Of a DNA stretch of 64,000 nucleotides, positions 10,578 through 21,443 are shown one piece after another (position 1 is the stretch's first letter; the number at the start of each line of letters is the position of its first letter). Under the pieces are notes generated by a model. That model saw only the letters and a program-made list of their open reading frames with translations. It was not told the origin of the DNA and made no database searches. Source of the DNA: Vulcanisaeta distributa JCM 11213 (GTDB lineage Archaea; Thermoproteota; Thermoprotei; Thermoproteales; Thermocladiaceae); assembly GCA_001316125.1 (NCBI GenBank), contig BBCS01000002.1, positions 124,001-188,000 of the forward strand, read 5' to 3'. The translations under genes were made by a program, and so were the position numbers.

Positions 10578-12586
10578 ATGTCTGAGGCAGGTAAGAGGAT
10601 AATATTTCATGAATTATTATCACCTGAGGAGGCATTGAGTAAGGTGTTTAGTACTGTTAAGGTTGAGCCTTTGGGAACAGAGGTAGTAAGTATCGAGGAG
10701 AGCTATGGAAGGGTTTTGGCAAGGGATGTTTATTCACGAATTGATGTACCGCCATTTGATAGGGCGACAATGGACGGGTTCGCAGTTAGGGCTGAGGATA
10801 CGTTTGGAGCCGATGAACTAAACCCAGTTAAGTTAAGAGTTATTGGTAATATTGAGACTGGGGCTGAGGAGTTGCCTCAGGTTAATTCTGGCGAGGCCGT
10901 TGAAATAGCGACTGGCGCCCCCCCAATGCCCCCCCTGGCGCCAATGCGGTGGTCATGGTCGAGTATACTAAGCGTAGTGGTGATGAGTTGGTGATATACC
11001 GCTCAGTGACGCCAGGTGAGAACGTAATGTCAGCGGGTTCGGACGTAATGATGGGCGAATTAATACTCAGGAGGTGCACAGTGATTAGGGAGAGGGAGGT
11101 TGGTCTATTAGCTGCTGTGGGTATTGATAGGGTTAAGGTATTTAGGAGGCCTAGGGTTGCGATAATATCCACGGGTAATGAGTTAGTTAGTCCAGGTAGG
11201 GAATTGGGTCGTGGCAAGATTTACGACATAAACACATACACAATAGCCCACGCGGTTAGGTCAATGGGCGCCGAACCCATCATCATGGGTATTGTTAGGG
11301 ATGACATCAATGAGATGAGGGATGCCGTGAATAAGGCGTTAAGTATAGGCGATTTAGTGCTTCTGTCGGGCGGGACGTCAGCGGGGGGGCTTGCCGACCT
11401 AACGTATAAAGTGCTTGACGAGATAGGGCCTCCCGGCATAATAATCCATGGGCTTAAGGTAAAGCCTGGCAAGCCCACGGTCGTGGCCGTGTCCAGAGAT
11501 AATAAATTGGTTATTGGCTTACCTGGATACCCAAGTTCGGCATTGATGATATTCAACATAATAGTCAAGCCGATACTGGCCAAAATGTTATGTACGGGGG
11601 GGATTGATGAGATTAGGATTAAGGCGAGGCTGGCAATTAGGGCCGACGGCGCCAAGGGCAGGAGAGCCCTTTACCCAGTTAGCCTGGTTGATACAGGCCA
11701 CGGAGTAGTGGCCTACCCATTACCCGCTGAGTCTGGTGCCATAAGCACACTTGCCTTTGCCGACGGCTACATAGCTATTCCCGAGACCGTGGAGTACCTG
11801 GATAGTGGTGATGAGGTTGAGGTTACGCTATTCACCCATCAGTACATGCCGGCCAATCTATACATAATCGGTAGCCATGACCTAGGCCTCGATGTGCTAA
11901 TACCAATGCTGCCAGGCTTTGTTAGGGCTAGGGTTATCAACGTCGGCTCCATGGGCGGATTATATGCCGTTAAACGTGGCGAGGCTGATGTGGCGGGCCT
12001 GCACCTCGTCGATGAGGAGACTGGGCAATACAACGTACCATACATGGTTAAGTATAATGTTAACAATGCCGTCCTGATTAGGGGGGGTTATTTCAGGGAG
12101 CAAGGGTTAATAGTGCCCAGGGGGGGCAACCCTAAGAACATAAGGGGGGGTATTGAGGATTTGTTGAGGGGGGGTGATGTGAGGATTGTTAATAGGAATA
12201 AGGGTGCAGGCACTAGGTTCCTACTTGACATAAAGTTGAAGGAGATAGCGAATAAGATGGGTGTTAAATTCGAGGAGTTGGTGAGGAGGATCAACGGCTA
12301 CTATTACGAGGTTAAGACCCACACGGCAGTAGCTGCCGCGGTTGCCCAGGGTAAGGCTGATGCCGGTGTTGGTATTAGGGCTGCGGCCGCGATGTACGGC
12401 CTGGACTTCATACCGCTCGGTTGGGAGAGCTACGACTTCGCAATACCAATTGATAGGCTTGAGAAGGATAGCGTTAAGGCATTCCTCAACATGTTAAGGA
12501 GTAGTGAGTTTAAGAATGCACTCAGTAAATTACCTGGCTATAGGGTTCCTGATGACATTGGTGAGGTTATTTGGAAAGGTCAATGA
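10578..12586 (+). CDS. moeA: MoeA-type molybdopterin molybdenumtransferase fused to a periplasmic-binding-like domain (frameshifted)
   Basis: Inserts molybdate or tungstate into adenylylated molybdopterin. The N-terminal MoeA part (about 1-400) shows PFDRATMDGFAVR, IATGAP, IISTGNE and LLSGGTS...DLTYKVL. The C-terminal part (about 410-665) is a solute-binding-like domain (NPKNI, NRNKGAGTRFLLD, HTAVAAAVAQG) known fused to MoeA in many prokaryotes and thought to sense or bind ligand. The frame breaks near 10928, where CCC-CCT-GGC (C5) is written as C7; the preceding GCC-CCA is also C7. At least six further C7/G7 tracts add one residue each without loss of frame. It probably serves the tungsten aldehyde oxidoreductase encoded at 43.8 kb. 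Confidence 0.9.
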
Positions 12587-12618
12587 ATTTAGTTTTAAAA
12601 TGCTCAATAGAGATAGTA

Positions 12619-14106
12619 TTACTTAATGGGTAGTTTATCCACAAAGTAAACCTTCCTAAGCTTCTTATAAAACGCCACCCTGGAGTTCACAAAATCAATC
12701 AACTCCTTATCAGACACCTTACCCCCTATACTCATCACGCAGCACCACGTACGCAACAGGCAACTGACCAATGCTCGGGTCCTCAGCCTGCTCACCAGTT
12801 ACATAGGCCTCCTTAACGGCTGGGTGTCTCATCAATATTATTTCCAGGTCCCGTGGAAATATTGGGTAGCCCTTGTACTTAATCATCCTCTTCTTAACGC
12901 CCCCCCTGAAGTAAAGTAAGCCCTTGTCGTCCATAACCATCAAGTCGCCAGTTAATAACCAACCATTATGAAAGGCCTTCCTCGTATCATCCGGGTCCGA
13001 GTAGCCCTTCATCACCCAAGGAGCCTTTGCAGCTAACTCACCAACACTACCCACGCCTAATTCCTTAGATGGGTCGTTTGAGTCGACAATCTTTAACTCG
13101 GCACCTGGTATTGCCGAGCCAACCGTACCAGTCACATCCTTATACCTGACTGGCTGCACCGTGAGTACATACGCCTCAGTTAAGCCGTAGAACTGCACAA
13201 GCGGTACACCAAATCTCTGATAAAATCCTAGCTGAGTCGCTGGCGGTAATGGCGCAGCTGCTGAGAGGGCAAGCTTAATGACGACAGTGCATTAGGACTT
13301 AAGTCCCTGTTATTAAGTATCTGGTCAAACATTAAGGGCACGCCTGCAAACACCGTTATTCCATACCTACGTATTAACTCGGGTGTGTCCTTAGCGTCAA
13401 AGTGCCTGGCAATAACTGCCTTGGCGCCTCTCACGAAGCCGACATGAGCTCAGTAAGACCAAGTATGTGGGATAGCTGGGCAACCACAAGTACGGAGTCC
13501 TTGGGGGGGTTTAGCTCTATCGCCTCGCCAAATGCGTAAGGCCCTGAGTATAGGCTAAAGTATGTATGCCAAACCTGCATTGTCCTCCCGGCAATACCTG
13601 CATAGTAGTAGATTAGCCCAACATCATCACTCCTAACCTCGACTGGCCTGCCTATTGAGGGGGGGCGTTACCTAACAACTCCTGAAAGCTCAGTATACCT
13701 TGTCCAGAGACGCCAACACCAATAACCCTATACTTAGATAAAACAGCGGTCTCCCTCTCAATGACTGACCTATCGGCAATAACGACCTTAGGAGCCGAAT
13801 CACTCAATTGGTAATCAAGGTCCTCAGATATGGTTAATGGATCTATGAGGACGGCAGACGCGCCAAGAATCCACGTCGCAAATAATGAGATGACGGCCTC
13901 CATACTATTACTCATGATTATGGCAACCCTATCTCCATGACCAACATCAAACCTACTTAATGAGCCTGCAAGCCTGGCGCTTTACTGTAAAGTTCGCCGT
14001 ACGTTAATGAGGCACCGCTTTCATCAATTAGGAAAACATCGTTTGGGCGACTCCTTGAATAATCAAGTAATACCTCAACTGGATTTTGATATTGATAGTT
14101 TATCAT
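12619..14106 (-). CDS. AMP-forming acyl-CoA synthetase (ANL superfamily), frameshifted
   Basis: Adenylate-forming acid:CoA ligase of about 490 residues once repaired. N-terminal half: DYSRSRPNDVFLID and GDRVAIIMSNS; middle: VPLMFDQIL and FYGLTE; C-terminal: WLLTGDLMVMDDKGLLYF and KRMIKYKGYPIFPRDLE, the hinge and acyl-CoA ligase signatures. The P-loop region (YYYAGIAGRTM) is weaker than the usual TSGTTG form. Breaks occur near 13990, 13661 (C5 expected, C7 present), 13440, 13285 and 12722. The start ATG 14106 overlaps the 3' end region of the next ligase gene upstream (stop at 14112), so the two ligases are probably co-transcribed. The acid substrate is unknown. Confidence 0.82.
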
Positions 14107-14111
14107 GGTAA

Positions 14112-16012
14112 TCACGGCTTTATATAACCACGCTCAATTAGTGCCGCCTTTATATCATCTAGAGTCCTAACATCATCTAATGTTGATATGTCCCCATACG
14201 GCTCATTCTTCACCAAGGCCCTTAGTAACCTCCTCATTATCTTACCTGACTTAGTCTTCGGTAGTCTCCTTACGATTATTACATCATCAACCTAGTACCT
14301 GACGCTCTGGCGAACTCCTTAATATCGTTGATTAGGGCCTCCGATGGAGTCTCCTCTGGTTTAAGTACGACGAAGGCCAGTACCTTCTCGCCACCACCAG
14401 GCGCCGGTGCGCCAACGACGGCTGCCTCAGCGACTGCCTTATGCCTTGCTAGGATGCCCTCTATGTCCATTGTGCCGAGTCTCTCGCCGGCAATGGTCAG
14501 TATATCATCAGCCCTACCCAGCACGTATAGGTAACCATCTAAGTCGTAGAAACCATAATCGCCTGTGTAGAAATACCCTGGGAACCTACTCCAGTACGTC
14601 TTAACTAGTCTCTCGTAATTAGGGTCATTCCACATCTTAGCCATTGCCGGGTTTGGAATGGTAATGACTATGTAACCCCCCCTCTGCCCAGGCGGCAGTG
14701 GGTTACCGTCATCGTCAACCACAAGCCATTTACTACCTGGGAATTGAATACCAGCCGAGCCAGGCTTAAACGGTATCTCGCCAAGTCCATATGGCGTCGC
14801 GGCAATTGGTATTAGGTGTTCCGTCATCCAGTAGGCATCGGCGATCATGGTATTTGGCAATTGCTGTATATACCACTCAGCAACGCCTGGGTTAAGCGTC
14901 TCCCCTGTATTGAGTATTATCCTTAGGCTTGACAAGTCCCCCTTAAGTGCGTCCTCGCCAATGCTTCTAATTGTGTATAACGTGGTCGTACTACTCCAGA
15001 TTAAAGAAACACGGTACTTCTCAACGATCCTGGCAAATAGGTCCCTCTTGTAACCCACGAATCCCTCAAACAGGAGACCTGTTAATCCCATCACGGGTAT
15101 TGTGTATAGATTTGCCATGGGCCACACGGGCCACCCTAACTCACTTATTGTCCACCAAACATCGGTGTCCTGTGGGTTAAATAACGCCCTAAATGTCCAA
15201 TTAAGGCCTATTGGGTAACCACCATTACTCTGCCAAAGCCCCTTGGGCCTACCCGTAGTACCTGACGTGTAGTATATGGTGGCTGGCTCATTAGCCTCCA
15301 CAGGGACTGGCTCGACATAGACCTTACCCTTTGGAGCTATATCCTCATAGACAAGGTCTCTACCCTGTTTAACATTGAAGTCAGAGAATCCCCCCCTGGA
15401 TACAACTAGAACCTTCTCAACAGGTGTTTGGTACTTCTCGAGTGTCCTATCCACGAGATCCTTCATCCTAACCTCATCACCAGCCCTAAATCCCTTCGAT
15501 GCAACTATGAATACCTTCGACCCACAATCCTGAAGCCTATATGCAAGGGTTTCCTCACTTAAACCAGCGTAGTGAATTACCAATGTGGCGCCGAGCCTAT
15601 GCACGGCGAGCCCAAAGTAAACGGCCTCTGGCGTGTTGGGCATCATCATCGAGACCGTATCACCCTTCTTGACGCCAAGCTCCTTGAGCACATACGCGGC
15701 CCTATTAACCTCCCTGTAAAGGTCCCAATAACTAATGACTCTACTATCGCCCCCCCTCTCATTCTCATAATAAAACGCGACCTTATTGGCTTTAGTCAGT
15801 ATGTGCCTATCAACAGCGTTATAACTAATGTTAGATAACCACCCCCCCTGAACCAATAAACATCCGGCGCCCTGCCCTCAAATATTGACTTCGGCCTTTC
15901 AAACCACGTAAGGTAATCAGCCTTATCAGCCAGAATTTGGCCGGGTTCTCAGAGGCTCAATAGCCATTCGTCTTATCTTATCTAAGGAATAGAACTTTTG
16001 GTTTACCGCCAT
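14112..16012 (-). CDS. Acetyl-/propionyl-/acetoacetyl-CoA synthetase family protein (frameshifted)
   Basis: ACS-type AMP-forming ligase of about 630 residues. Visible signatures: P-loop [56 protein letters not shown], and the C-terminal lysine motif [11 protein letters not shown], which is downstream of a one-G loss near 14292. The N-terminus ([16 protein letters not shown]) is separated by a G7 tract near 15842 that should be G5, and by another indel near 15930. ATG 16012 is preferred because a minus-strand TATA-like element lies 22-32 bases upstream. It forms a tandem with the ANL ligase downstream. Acyl specificity is uncertain. Confidence 0.88.
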
Positions 16013-16033
16013 AAATATTTTATTTATGAGTTC

Positions 16034-16044
16034 TTTTTAAATAT
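16034..16044 (-). promoter_or_regulatory. TATA box of the ACS-type ligase operon
   Basis: The AATATTTAAAA element on the minus strand lies 22-32 bases before ATG 16012. This is the spacing expected for a leaderless crenarchaeal transcript and it supports the longer start of the ligase. Confidence 0.5.
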
Positions 16045-16132
16045 TACCTCATGAAATTAGAGTATAAAGTTTTATTGAATTATTTACATAAGTAAAATTG
16101 TTAACCAACAACGCTATTGTAGTAATCAAACG

Positions 16133-16896
16133 TTAACTCCTCATACCACTTAGGTACCTAGGCTCATACAATGAGAATTTAGCCAGTGGGTATGGGTGTA
16201 TTCTCCTCACGGCATTAATACCGGGGGGGATTATTAGGTTCAGGTACTTGGCTGGTATGATGATACTTATCTCGTGGTTCTCCGTCCTCCCAAGTATTAA
16301 CTCACCCGTTCCTGGAATATTTATTTGAACCTTACCGTACTTATGGGAATATGGTATTAATGTGCATGATGCCAGTCCCATGTACGTAATTTCCCCTGCA
16401 TGACGCCATTCCAAATCAAGGCCTTGGCTATGGTAGCTATTTGGGCAGGTAGTCCATAAATAATGACTACATGCGGTTCAAAGTCTATCCTGTCAAGCGG
16501 CGATATTAGTACTAACTCTGTTGAGCCAGGTTCAAGAAACCTCATATGTAGTGTAGTGACTATCTTATTCATGGTCTCCCTATCAGACGTATGCCACTGT
16601 GGTATATCCCTATCAATATAGTCTAGTGTGGTCCTTGTAAGTCCAAGCGCCTCAGCACCTATCATACAGAAGGAGTCCTCAAGCCCTATCGCTAACTTCC
16701 AGCCATAGGTCCTCACCATGTTTATAGCTTGACAAAACGCAACCCTAATACCAAGATCCTTATATGGCCTCTTGAAGTCACTAATGTTACATTGCTCGCC
16801 CTTACCGCAAAACCTAACGCCTATTGGCCACGTCATTAAACCAAGAACCTCCCTCAACTTAATGCCCTGTTGTCTAACCTCATCGATTGATGCCAT
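16133..16896 (-). CDS. DUF169 family protein (frameshifted)
   Basis: Member of the DUF169 (PF02596) family, function unknown. N-terminus IKLREVLGLMTWPIGVRFC, central FCQAINMVRTYG and CMIGAEALGL, and the C-terminal block from ITYMGLASC to LNLIIPPGINAVRRIHPYP follow the family order. The frame shifts near 16392, where CAG-GGG-GAA would need G5 but G4 is written. About 254 residues after repair. It sits alone between the ligase promoter and the promoter of a divergent glutamate-synthase-like gene. Several conserved Cys residues are present, but no cofactor can be assigned. Confidence 0.75.
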
Positions 16897-17080
16897 GAAA
16901 CCCTATATGAAAAATTACCTTAAAAGGATTATAGGGTTATACCATAATTATGGGTTAATGAGCATGGTTTTTTACCAATAAAATATGGCAGTAAGATATC
17001 AATAATTATATGATTTACCTAGGGACTTTCATTATTTATAACTACTTGTCCAGGAGATTCTTTGTTATATTGACGAGCAA

Positions 17081-17090
17081 ATATTTAAAA
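17081..17090 (+). promoter_or_regulatory. TATA box of the FMN-dependent glutamate-synthase-like gene
   Basis: ATATTTAAAA lies 17-26 bases before ATG 17107. That ATG reads MIDDS before a frame break which a third T near 17120 would repair. Confidence 0.45.
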
Positions 17091-17106
17091 TAATACGGGT
17101 TCGGTA

Positions 17107-18505
17107 TGATTGATGATTCTTGAAATTGCGAAATTACTTGTTAGGCTTAGGGCCTATTGGGCGTCAATTAGGGGGTCTCAGGGAGTTCATCGATGATTAT
17201 CCATTTGATGAAATAGCGCTTAAGGCGCTTAAGGGCCGTGATGCGGTTTATCCATTTGGTGAGATAGCCACCTACGGCTCTGCTGCGCTTGGTTCTGGGG
17301 GTTTATGATAAGAGGGGTTTTCCTCGATTCAAGACCCTAGATAATTCAATAATATTATTACCGCCGGCATTTACGCCAAAGAGACTTGAGAAGATGGCTG
17401 AGCTTCTTCGGAGCCCACGTTCATGGACGTGAACCTGGAAGGTTCATTGGGTGGTTTTAAGGTTTCCATGCCCATAGTCGTTGGTTCAATGGGTTCTACG
17501 GCAATAGCCAGTAAGTTTAGCCTTGAGATAGCTAGGGCAGCGGCTAAGGCGGGTATTGTCATGGGTATTGGGGGGGAGAATGTGGCCACGGTTAGGGGGG
17601 GCTACTCGAGAAGGTACACGAGGGGGGGTCACCCGAGCTTTAAAGAGAGCTGATGGCGTACTTAACGAATGTGGATAAGTATGGTGGGGTTATTATTCAG
17701 CAGAATGTGGAGGATGCATATGATGAGCTTTGGAATAAGGTATATAGTGATAAGGACGTTGAGCCATACATTGAGGAGGGGCTCGTTGGCTTCGAGATTA
17801 AGATGGGGCAGGGAGCCAAACCGGGTCTTGGTGGTGTGATTAAGATTCCAAGGGAGGAGGCCATTAGGCTTAAGGCTAAGTATCACTTCGAGATTGACCC
17901 GGAGAAGGTTAAGGCTAAGTTCATAACCAGGTACTCGGTGCCTGGCACTTACACGGAGGACATACTTAGGGGCATGATTAGGTTCATGAAGACGGCATAT
18001 CCAAGGGCTAGGATTTGGATTAAGCTTGGTCCTTATAGGGATGTGGATAGGGTCATTAGTATAGCCCATGAGGAGGGCGCCCACGCCGTTGTGATTGATG
18101 GCAAGGAGGGTGGCACAGGCATGGCGCCTTCAGTGGCCATGAAGGACCTGGGCTACCCAACCATAATAGCCTTAAGAAGATACATGATGCCAGGAAGCTG
18201 GGGATAAATGACGTCTCACTATTGCTCGCGGGTAGGCTTTATAATGGTTCACACGTGGTTAAAGCCGTTGCCTGGGAGCCAGCGGTGTCTACATGGCTAG
18301 GCCGTTTCTCATAGCGGCGATGGTTAAGGGTGAGAAGGGGGGGGTTTTGAATTACATAGAGGCTGTTAAGGAGGAGATTCAGATGCTGGTGTCTGCATTG
18401 GGTAAGTACGACATTAGAGAAGTTAATACGGAGGATGTTGCCGCCATTGATAGGGACATCGCCGAGATGTTTGGAATACCGTATGTCTATTCATCATCGT
18501 TTTAA
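17107..18505 (+). CDS. FMN-binding glutamate synthase-like protein (frameshifted)
   Basis: Corresponds to the FMN and Fe-S synthase domain of glutamate synthase, in the stand-alone archaeal form. Marks: MPIVVGSMGSTAIASKFSLEIARAAAKAGI, GFEIKMGQGAKPGLGG, WIKLGPYRDV and DGKEGGTGMAPSVAMKDLG, then VYMARPFLIAAM. Breaks near 17120 (T lost), 17297 (G4 seen as G5), 17650 (AGGCTG seen as AGCTG), about 18180 and about 18280 divide it into pieces that line up in one order. Tracts of G7 near 17569, 17595 and 17625 and G8 near 18337 add an apparent Gly. The expected Cys cluster is not clear in the readable parts. Substrate and electron donor are uncertain. Confidence 0.82.
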
Positions 18506-18545
18506 TACGGTCTAACTTAATAAGGCTGTTATTTCTAGCGTTACC

Positions 18546-19430
18546 GTGAATTTAAGAGCATTCATAAGGCTTTCTAGGATTGAGCATGGAATACTAACAA
18601 GCCTAATAGTCATTGCATCCTACGTAATAGCCGGCGGTAGGAGCGCCATCGCCATGGTATTCCTCTTCCTATCATCACTACTTACGGAAATATTCCTCTT
18701 CATCACAAACGACATTTACAATATTGAGGAGGACAGAATTAATAGGCCAGACGCACCCCTCGTACGTGGTGAGGTCTCAATCAGCGAGGCTTGGGTATTA
18801 TCACTGTTATCCATAATCGCTGCCATATTGCTAAATGTGCTTGGTATTGTCATGGGGGGGTATTTAATGATTTGGAGCATTGTTATATTAATAATGGCTA
18901 TAGTACTCGGTTTCTCTTACAATTATAGGTTAAAGAAAGTCATTGTTGTGAACAACGTCTTTGTGGCAATAACATCATCATTAACATTCCTATACGGACT
19001 GTACGCGGTTTCATCCACAATACCAACTCTTAATCTTCCATATCTATTATTTATCGTTTCCTTCCTGGCAACCATGGGTAGGGAATTAGTTAAGGGTGCG
19101 ATCGACGTTGCTGGTGACGTGAGGGCTGGCGTTAAGACCGTGGCCAATACCTACGGCATTAAAACCGCAGTAACCCTCGCAGTAATATTTACGTTGGTCG
19201 CCGTCCTCATATCACCGTTAATAATTATTCATGCATTCCGAAACCCCCCCTATGGGCTAGTTCTATCGGCTGGTATCTTAATAACGGATGTTATTCTCAT
19301 GTACATATCGATAGTGCTTCTTCGAAATAGTAATTACATGGGTAGGTTCAGGGTATTGTCCCTTGGGGGGGCTATGGCGATTACGATAATTGCATATTTA
19401 TTATTTGCATTGTTGGTGATTGTTCATTAA
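18546..19430 (+). CDS. UbiA-family prenyltransferase, probable digeranylgeranylglyceryl phosphate synthase
   Basis: Integral membrane prenyltransferase of 294 residues, probably attaching the second geranylgeranyl chain in archaeal ether lipid synthesis. The first Asp motif ND-x3-x3-D begins near residue 55 (NDIYNIEEDRINRPDAPLVRGEVS) and the second (DVAGDVRAGVKTVA) near residue 186; about eight to nine hydrophobic helices surround them. The frame is intact from GTG 18546. Other UbiA members (heme O, menaquinone) are possible, but the RIEHG N-terminus and the nearby CDP-archaeol synthase favour the lipid role. Three 7-base G/C tracts are tolerated in frame. Confidence 0.82.
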   Translation: MNLRAFIRLSRIEHGILTSLIVIASYVIAGGRSAIAMVFLFLSSLLTEIFLFITNDIYNIEEDRINRPDAPLVRGEVSISEAWVLSLLSIIAAILLNVLGIVMGGYLMIWSIVILIMAIVLGFSYNYRLKKVIVVNNVFVAITSSLTFLYGLYAVSSTIPTLNLPYLLFIVSFLATMGRELVKGAIDVAGDVRAGVKTVANTYGIKTAVTLAVIFTLVAVLISPLIIIHAFRNPPYGLVLSAGILITDVILMYISIVLLRNSNYMGRFRVLSLGGAMAITIIAYLLFALLVIVH

Positions 19431-19738
19431 ATGCCGAGGACGCTTCGAAGAATTGCTAGGTAATTTACCTCCTTGAATTTCATTTCCTTGAGGGATGGTA
19501 TTTCGATGAGCATGGGTTTCCTCATTTTCATCCTCAACTTATCAAAGTCCTCCCTAACCCTATCCACGAGGTTGCTCGTTATTAATATCGCACCAACACC
19601 CTCCTCAACACTCAACTCCTTAATTATTGCCAGTATGTTCTCATTCTCATTAATGACCCTACCCTCAAACCCAAGTAACTTAAAGGTATATACTGTATGT
19701 TCATCACCAAGCACTATTGCACGCACGTTTTCAGACAC
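19427..19738 (-). CDS. atpF: A-type ATP synthase subunit F
   Basis: Small regulatory or stalk subunit of the archaeal A1Ao ATP synthase, 103 residues, the expected length. It shows VLGDEHTVYTFKLLGFEG at the N-terminus and IGAILITSNLVDRV / PMLIEIPSLKE later, which fit the NtpG/AtpF family. It is about 4 kb from the AtpE-AtpA genes and on the opposite strand, so it is not in their operon. Its stop overlaps the stop of the convergent prenyltransferase gene. Confidence 0.8.
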   Translation of the reverse strand: MSENVRAIVLGDEHTVYTFKLLGFEGRVINENENILAIIKELSVEEGVGAILITSNLVDRVREDFDKLRMKMRKPMLIEIPSLKEMKFKEVNYLAILRSVLGI

Positions 19739-19768
19739 TATGATGAATTTATAAAGTTAATTACATAA

Positions 19769-20309
19769 TCACCATGGCTCCCTCTTAAGCCCGAGTAAGT
19801 AGGCTATGGTGTTCGTGGCCAGGTGTATCGGTGGCGTTATTATCACCGCAATAATCACATAAATCGCCCTTAGGACACTTGGCTGAATGAGCATAGGCTA
19901 GCAATGCCGCCAGTAGGAAGTCAAGCTGGTCAAGCAGTGGTGCCGGTGCTCCACGGGGGGGCAGACCAAGCCTCCTCTTAATGAACGCCCCAAGTAAATC
20001 GCCCAGTAATGCCGCAATGCACATTACAAATACGGCCAATGGATTTGGGAGTTCTGAGGTCATATTCACAGCCCTGGTTATTATGATGTACGTTAACTCA
20101 CCAATTACGAAACCAGCCAACAAACCCGTGACAAAACCCTCATACGTCTTTCCATCACCAAAAAGCCTCTTCCCATCAATGAAATTACGACCAAGATCTA
20201 TAGGCGTTCTACGCCTAAACACCTTACCGGCCACAACGGGCGTTGCGTTGGCGACATATGGAGGCCAAATAATCAGTAACGTAATTATGAAGTCCCAAAG
20301 TAGGTTCAC
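19769..20309 (-). CDS. carS: CDP-archaeol synthase (frameshifted)
   Basis: Membrane cytidylyltransferase that makes CDP-archaeol from unsaturated archaetidic acid and CTP in archaeal phospholipid synthesis. It shows PPYVANATPVV at the N-terminus, GKTYEGFVTGLLAG in the middle, then GDLLGAFIKRRLGL and DQLDFLLAALL. The frame shifts near 19893; the other frame continues with QPSVL...IITPPIHLATNTIAYLLGLK, the expected last helices, ending at a TGA at 19769. The start ATG 20309 lies six bases after the zinc-finger gene's stop, suggesting co-transcription with it. Confidence 0.87.
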
Positions 20310-20315
20310 ACGTAA

Positions 20316-20708
20316 TCACTCAAGACTATGTCTCTTGATTAGGTGCGTTATTGCGGAGTTCTTCGTTATGAACTCCTGACCACACACGAGGCAGTAGTAA
20401 ATATCCATTCCATTACGCCTAATCGAAACTATCAAGTGCTCCTTGATGTGCCTAAGGAATGCCCCTTCACCATTCAATTTAGCGCCACATACGTCACATG
20501 TTATTGTCTTTCCACCAACTCTACCATGCCTGCGCATGTGGGTGACGAAGGAGTTAACGTCAACCTCGGCTCCGCACTTTGGGCACTTTAGCTTAGGTCT
20601 TGGTGATGCCTTGGTTATTGCATCAACTACCTTATTGACATCCTCGCCCATGTAATCACACAGTGGGCATACCACGATCTTAGTCAATGCCTTGGCTGCA
20701 GTGCTCAT
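20316..20708 (-). CDS. C2H2-like zinc-finger protein
   Basis: 130-residue protein with four successive C-x2-C units: VCPLC, KCPKCGAE...HMRRH, TCDVCGAK...HIKEH and YCLVCGQE...HLIKRH, the last three of C2H2 type. Likely DNA- or RNA-binding, but its target is unknown. The frame is intact. It is upstream of and nearly abutting carS. A divergent gene begins at 20764, sharing a 55-base intergenic region with a TATA-like CTTTTTAAG on the plus strand. Confidence 0.78.
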   Translation of the reverse strand: MSTAAKALTKIVVCPLCDYMGEDVNKVVDAITKASPRPKLKCPKCGAEVDVNSFVTHMRRHGRVGGKTITCDVCGAKLNGEGAFLRHIKEHLIVSIRRNGMDIYYCLVCGQEFITKNSAITHLIKRHSLE

Positions 20709-20763
20709 AGTCGTGAGACCCTAACCCTCTTACCTTTTTAAGTTCTAACACCTAACTTAGGCA

Positions 20764-21309
20764 ATGAGTAGGGTCGTGGGCTTGGCGATGCCAGGTGGGA
20801 CTTGGGCACGGTGGGTTACGTGACCGGTTCGCCCAGTGAGATCGATAAGGCGTACTCGGAGCTTTTCCTGCGTTGTTACCCAACCACTGTGGACATGACC
20901 AGGGAGATGGGTAGTAAGGTCTCCTGCATAGTCAATACGGTTAAGAGGGGGTTACCCATAGTTAGTGTTGTGTTTCTGCTTGATCCTTACGGTATTGCCA
21001 ATGACATCGGTACTAAGTACGGTATTAGGAGAGAGCTTATCCTTAATAGCGTGTATTCGTGGTTTATTAATTACCTGAGGAATAATGGCCTCATCACTGA
21101 CGGAGATGTAGTGGAGCTTGACCAGGAATTATCAATATTGATGCGCAGTATTAAGGCCAGGGTTGGCGGTAATGCCAGTATGATAGCGAGCGTTATGGCT
21201 ACGATGGTGGTGAGCCGGGGGAGTTAAGGTCAATGAGTTACCCATAAGGATAATGGATGTTCGAAATGACGTGGTTAATTATGTTAGGGGCGTGTTATCA
21301 ATTCATTAA
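20764..21309 (+). CDS. Conserved-looking protein of unknown function (frameshifted)
   Basis: I do not recognise this family. From ATG 20764 the repaired product (about 181 residues) starts MSRVVGLGDARWDLG, needing one G restored near 20790, and continues with a mixed alpha/beta pattern including VSCIVNTVKRGLPIVSVVFLLDPYG and a helical C-terminal half. A second break near 21218, in a G5 tract, separates the tail ending VRGVLSIH. A TATA-like CTTTTTAAG (20734-20742) is correctly placed for ATG 20764. No membrane segment, Cys pair or known motif is evident. Confidence 0.55.
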
Positions 21310-21443
21310 TCAGCATTTCCAGCGTTCACTCACTGATCAGCCAAATGCCTCCTCATCACTACGTATTAAACAACACAATTACTTAAAGGCTTTTTGTGGT
21401 GGGTAGGGTGATTCTTAAATATAGCCTCATTAATGTATAGGCT

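Noticed and set aside
11221..11655. Long open frames on the strand opposite moeA, GH15, AOR and other genes
   Set aside because: They lie wholly inside conserved genes, show no family motifs and reflect the codon bias of the real gene on the other strand.
12719..13915. Separate small genes in the acyl-CoA synthetase region
   Set aside because: The fragments line up as consecutive parts of one ANL ligase with single indels between them.
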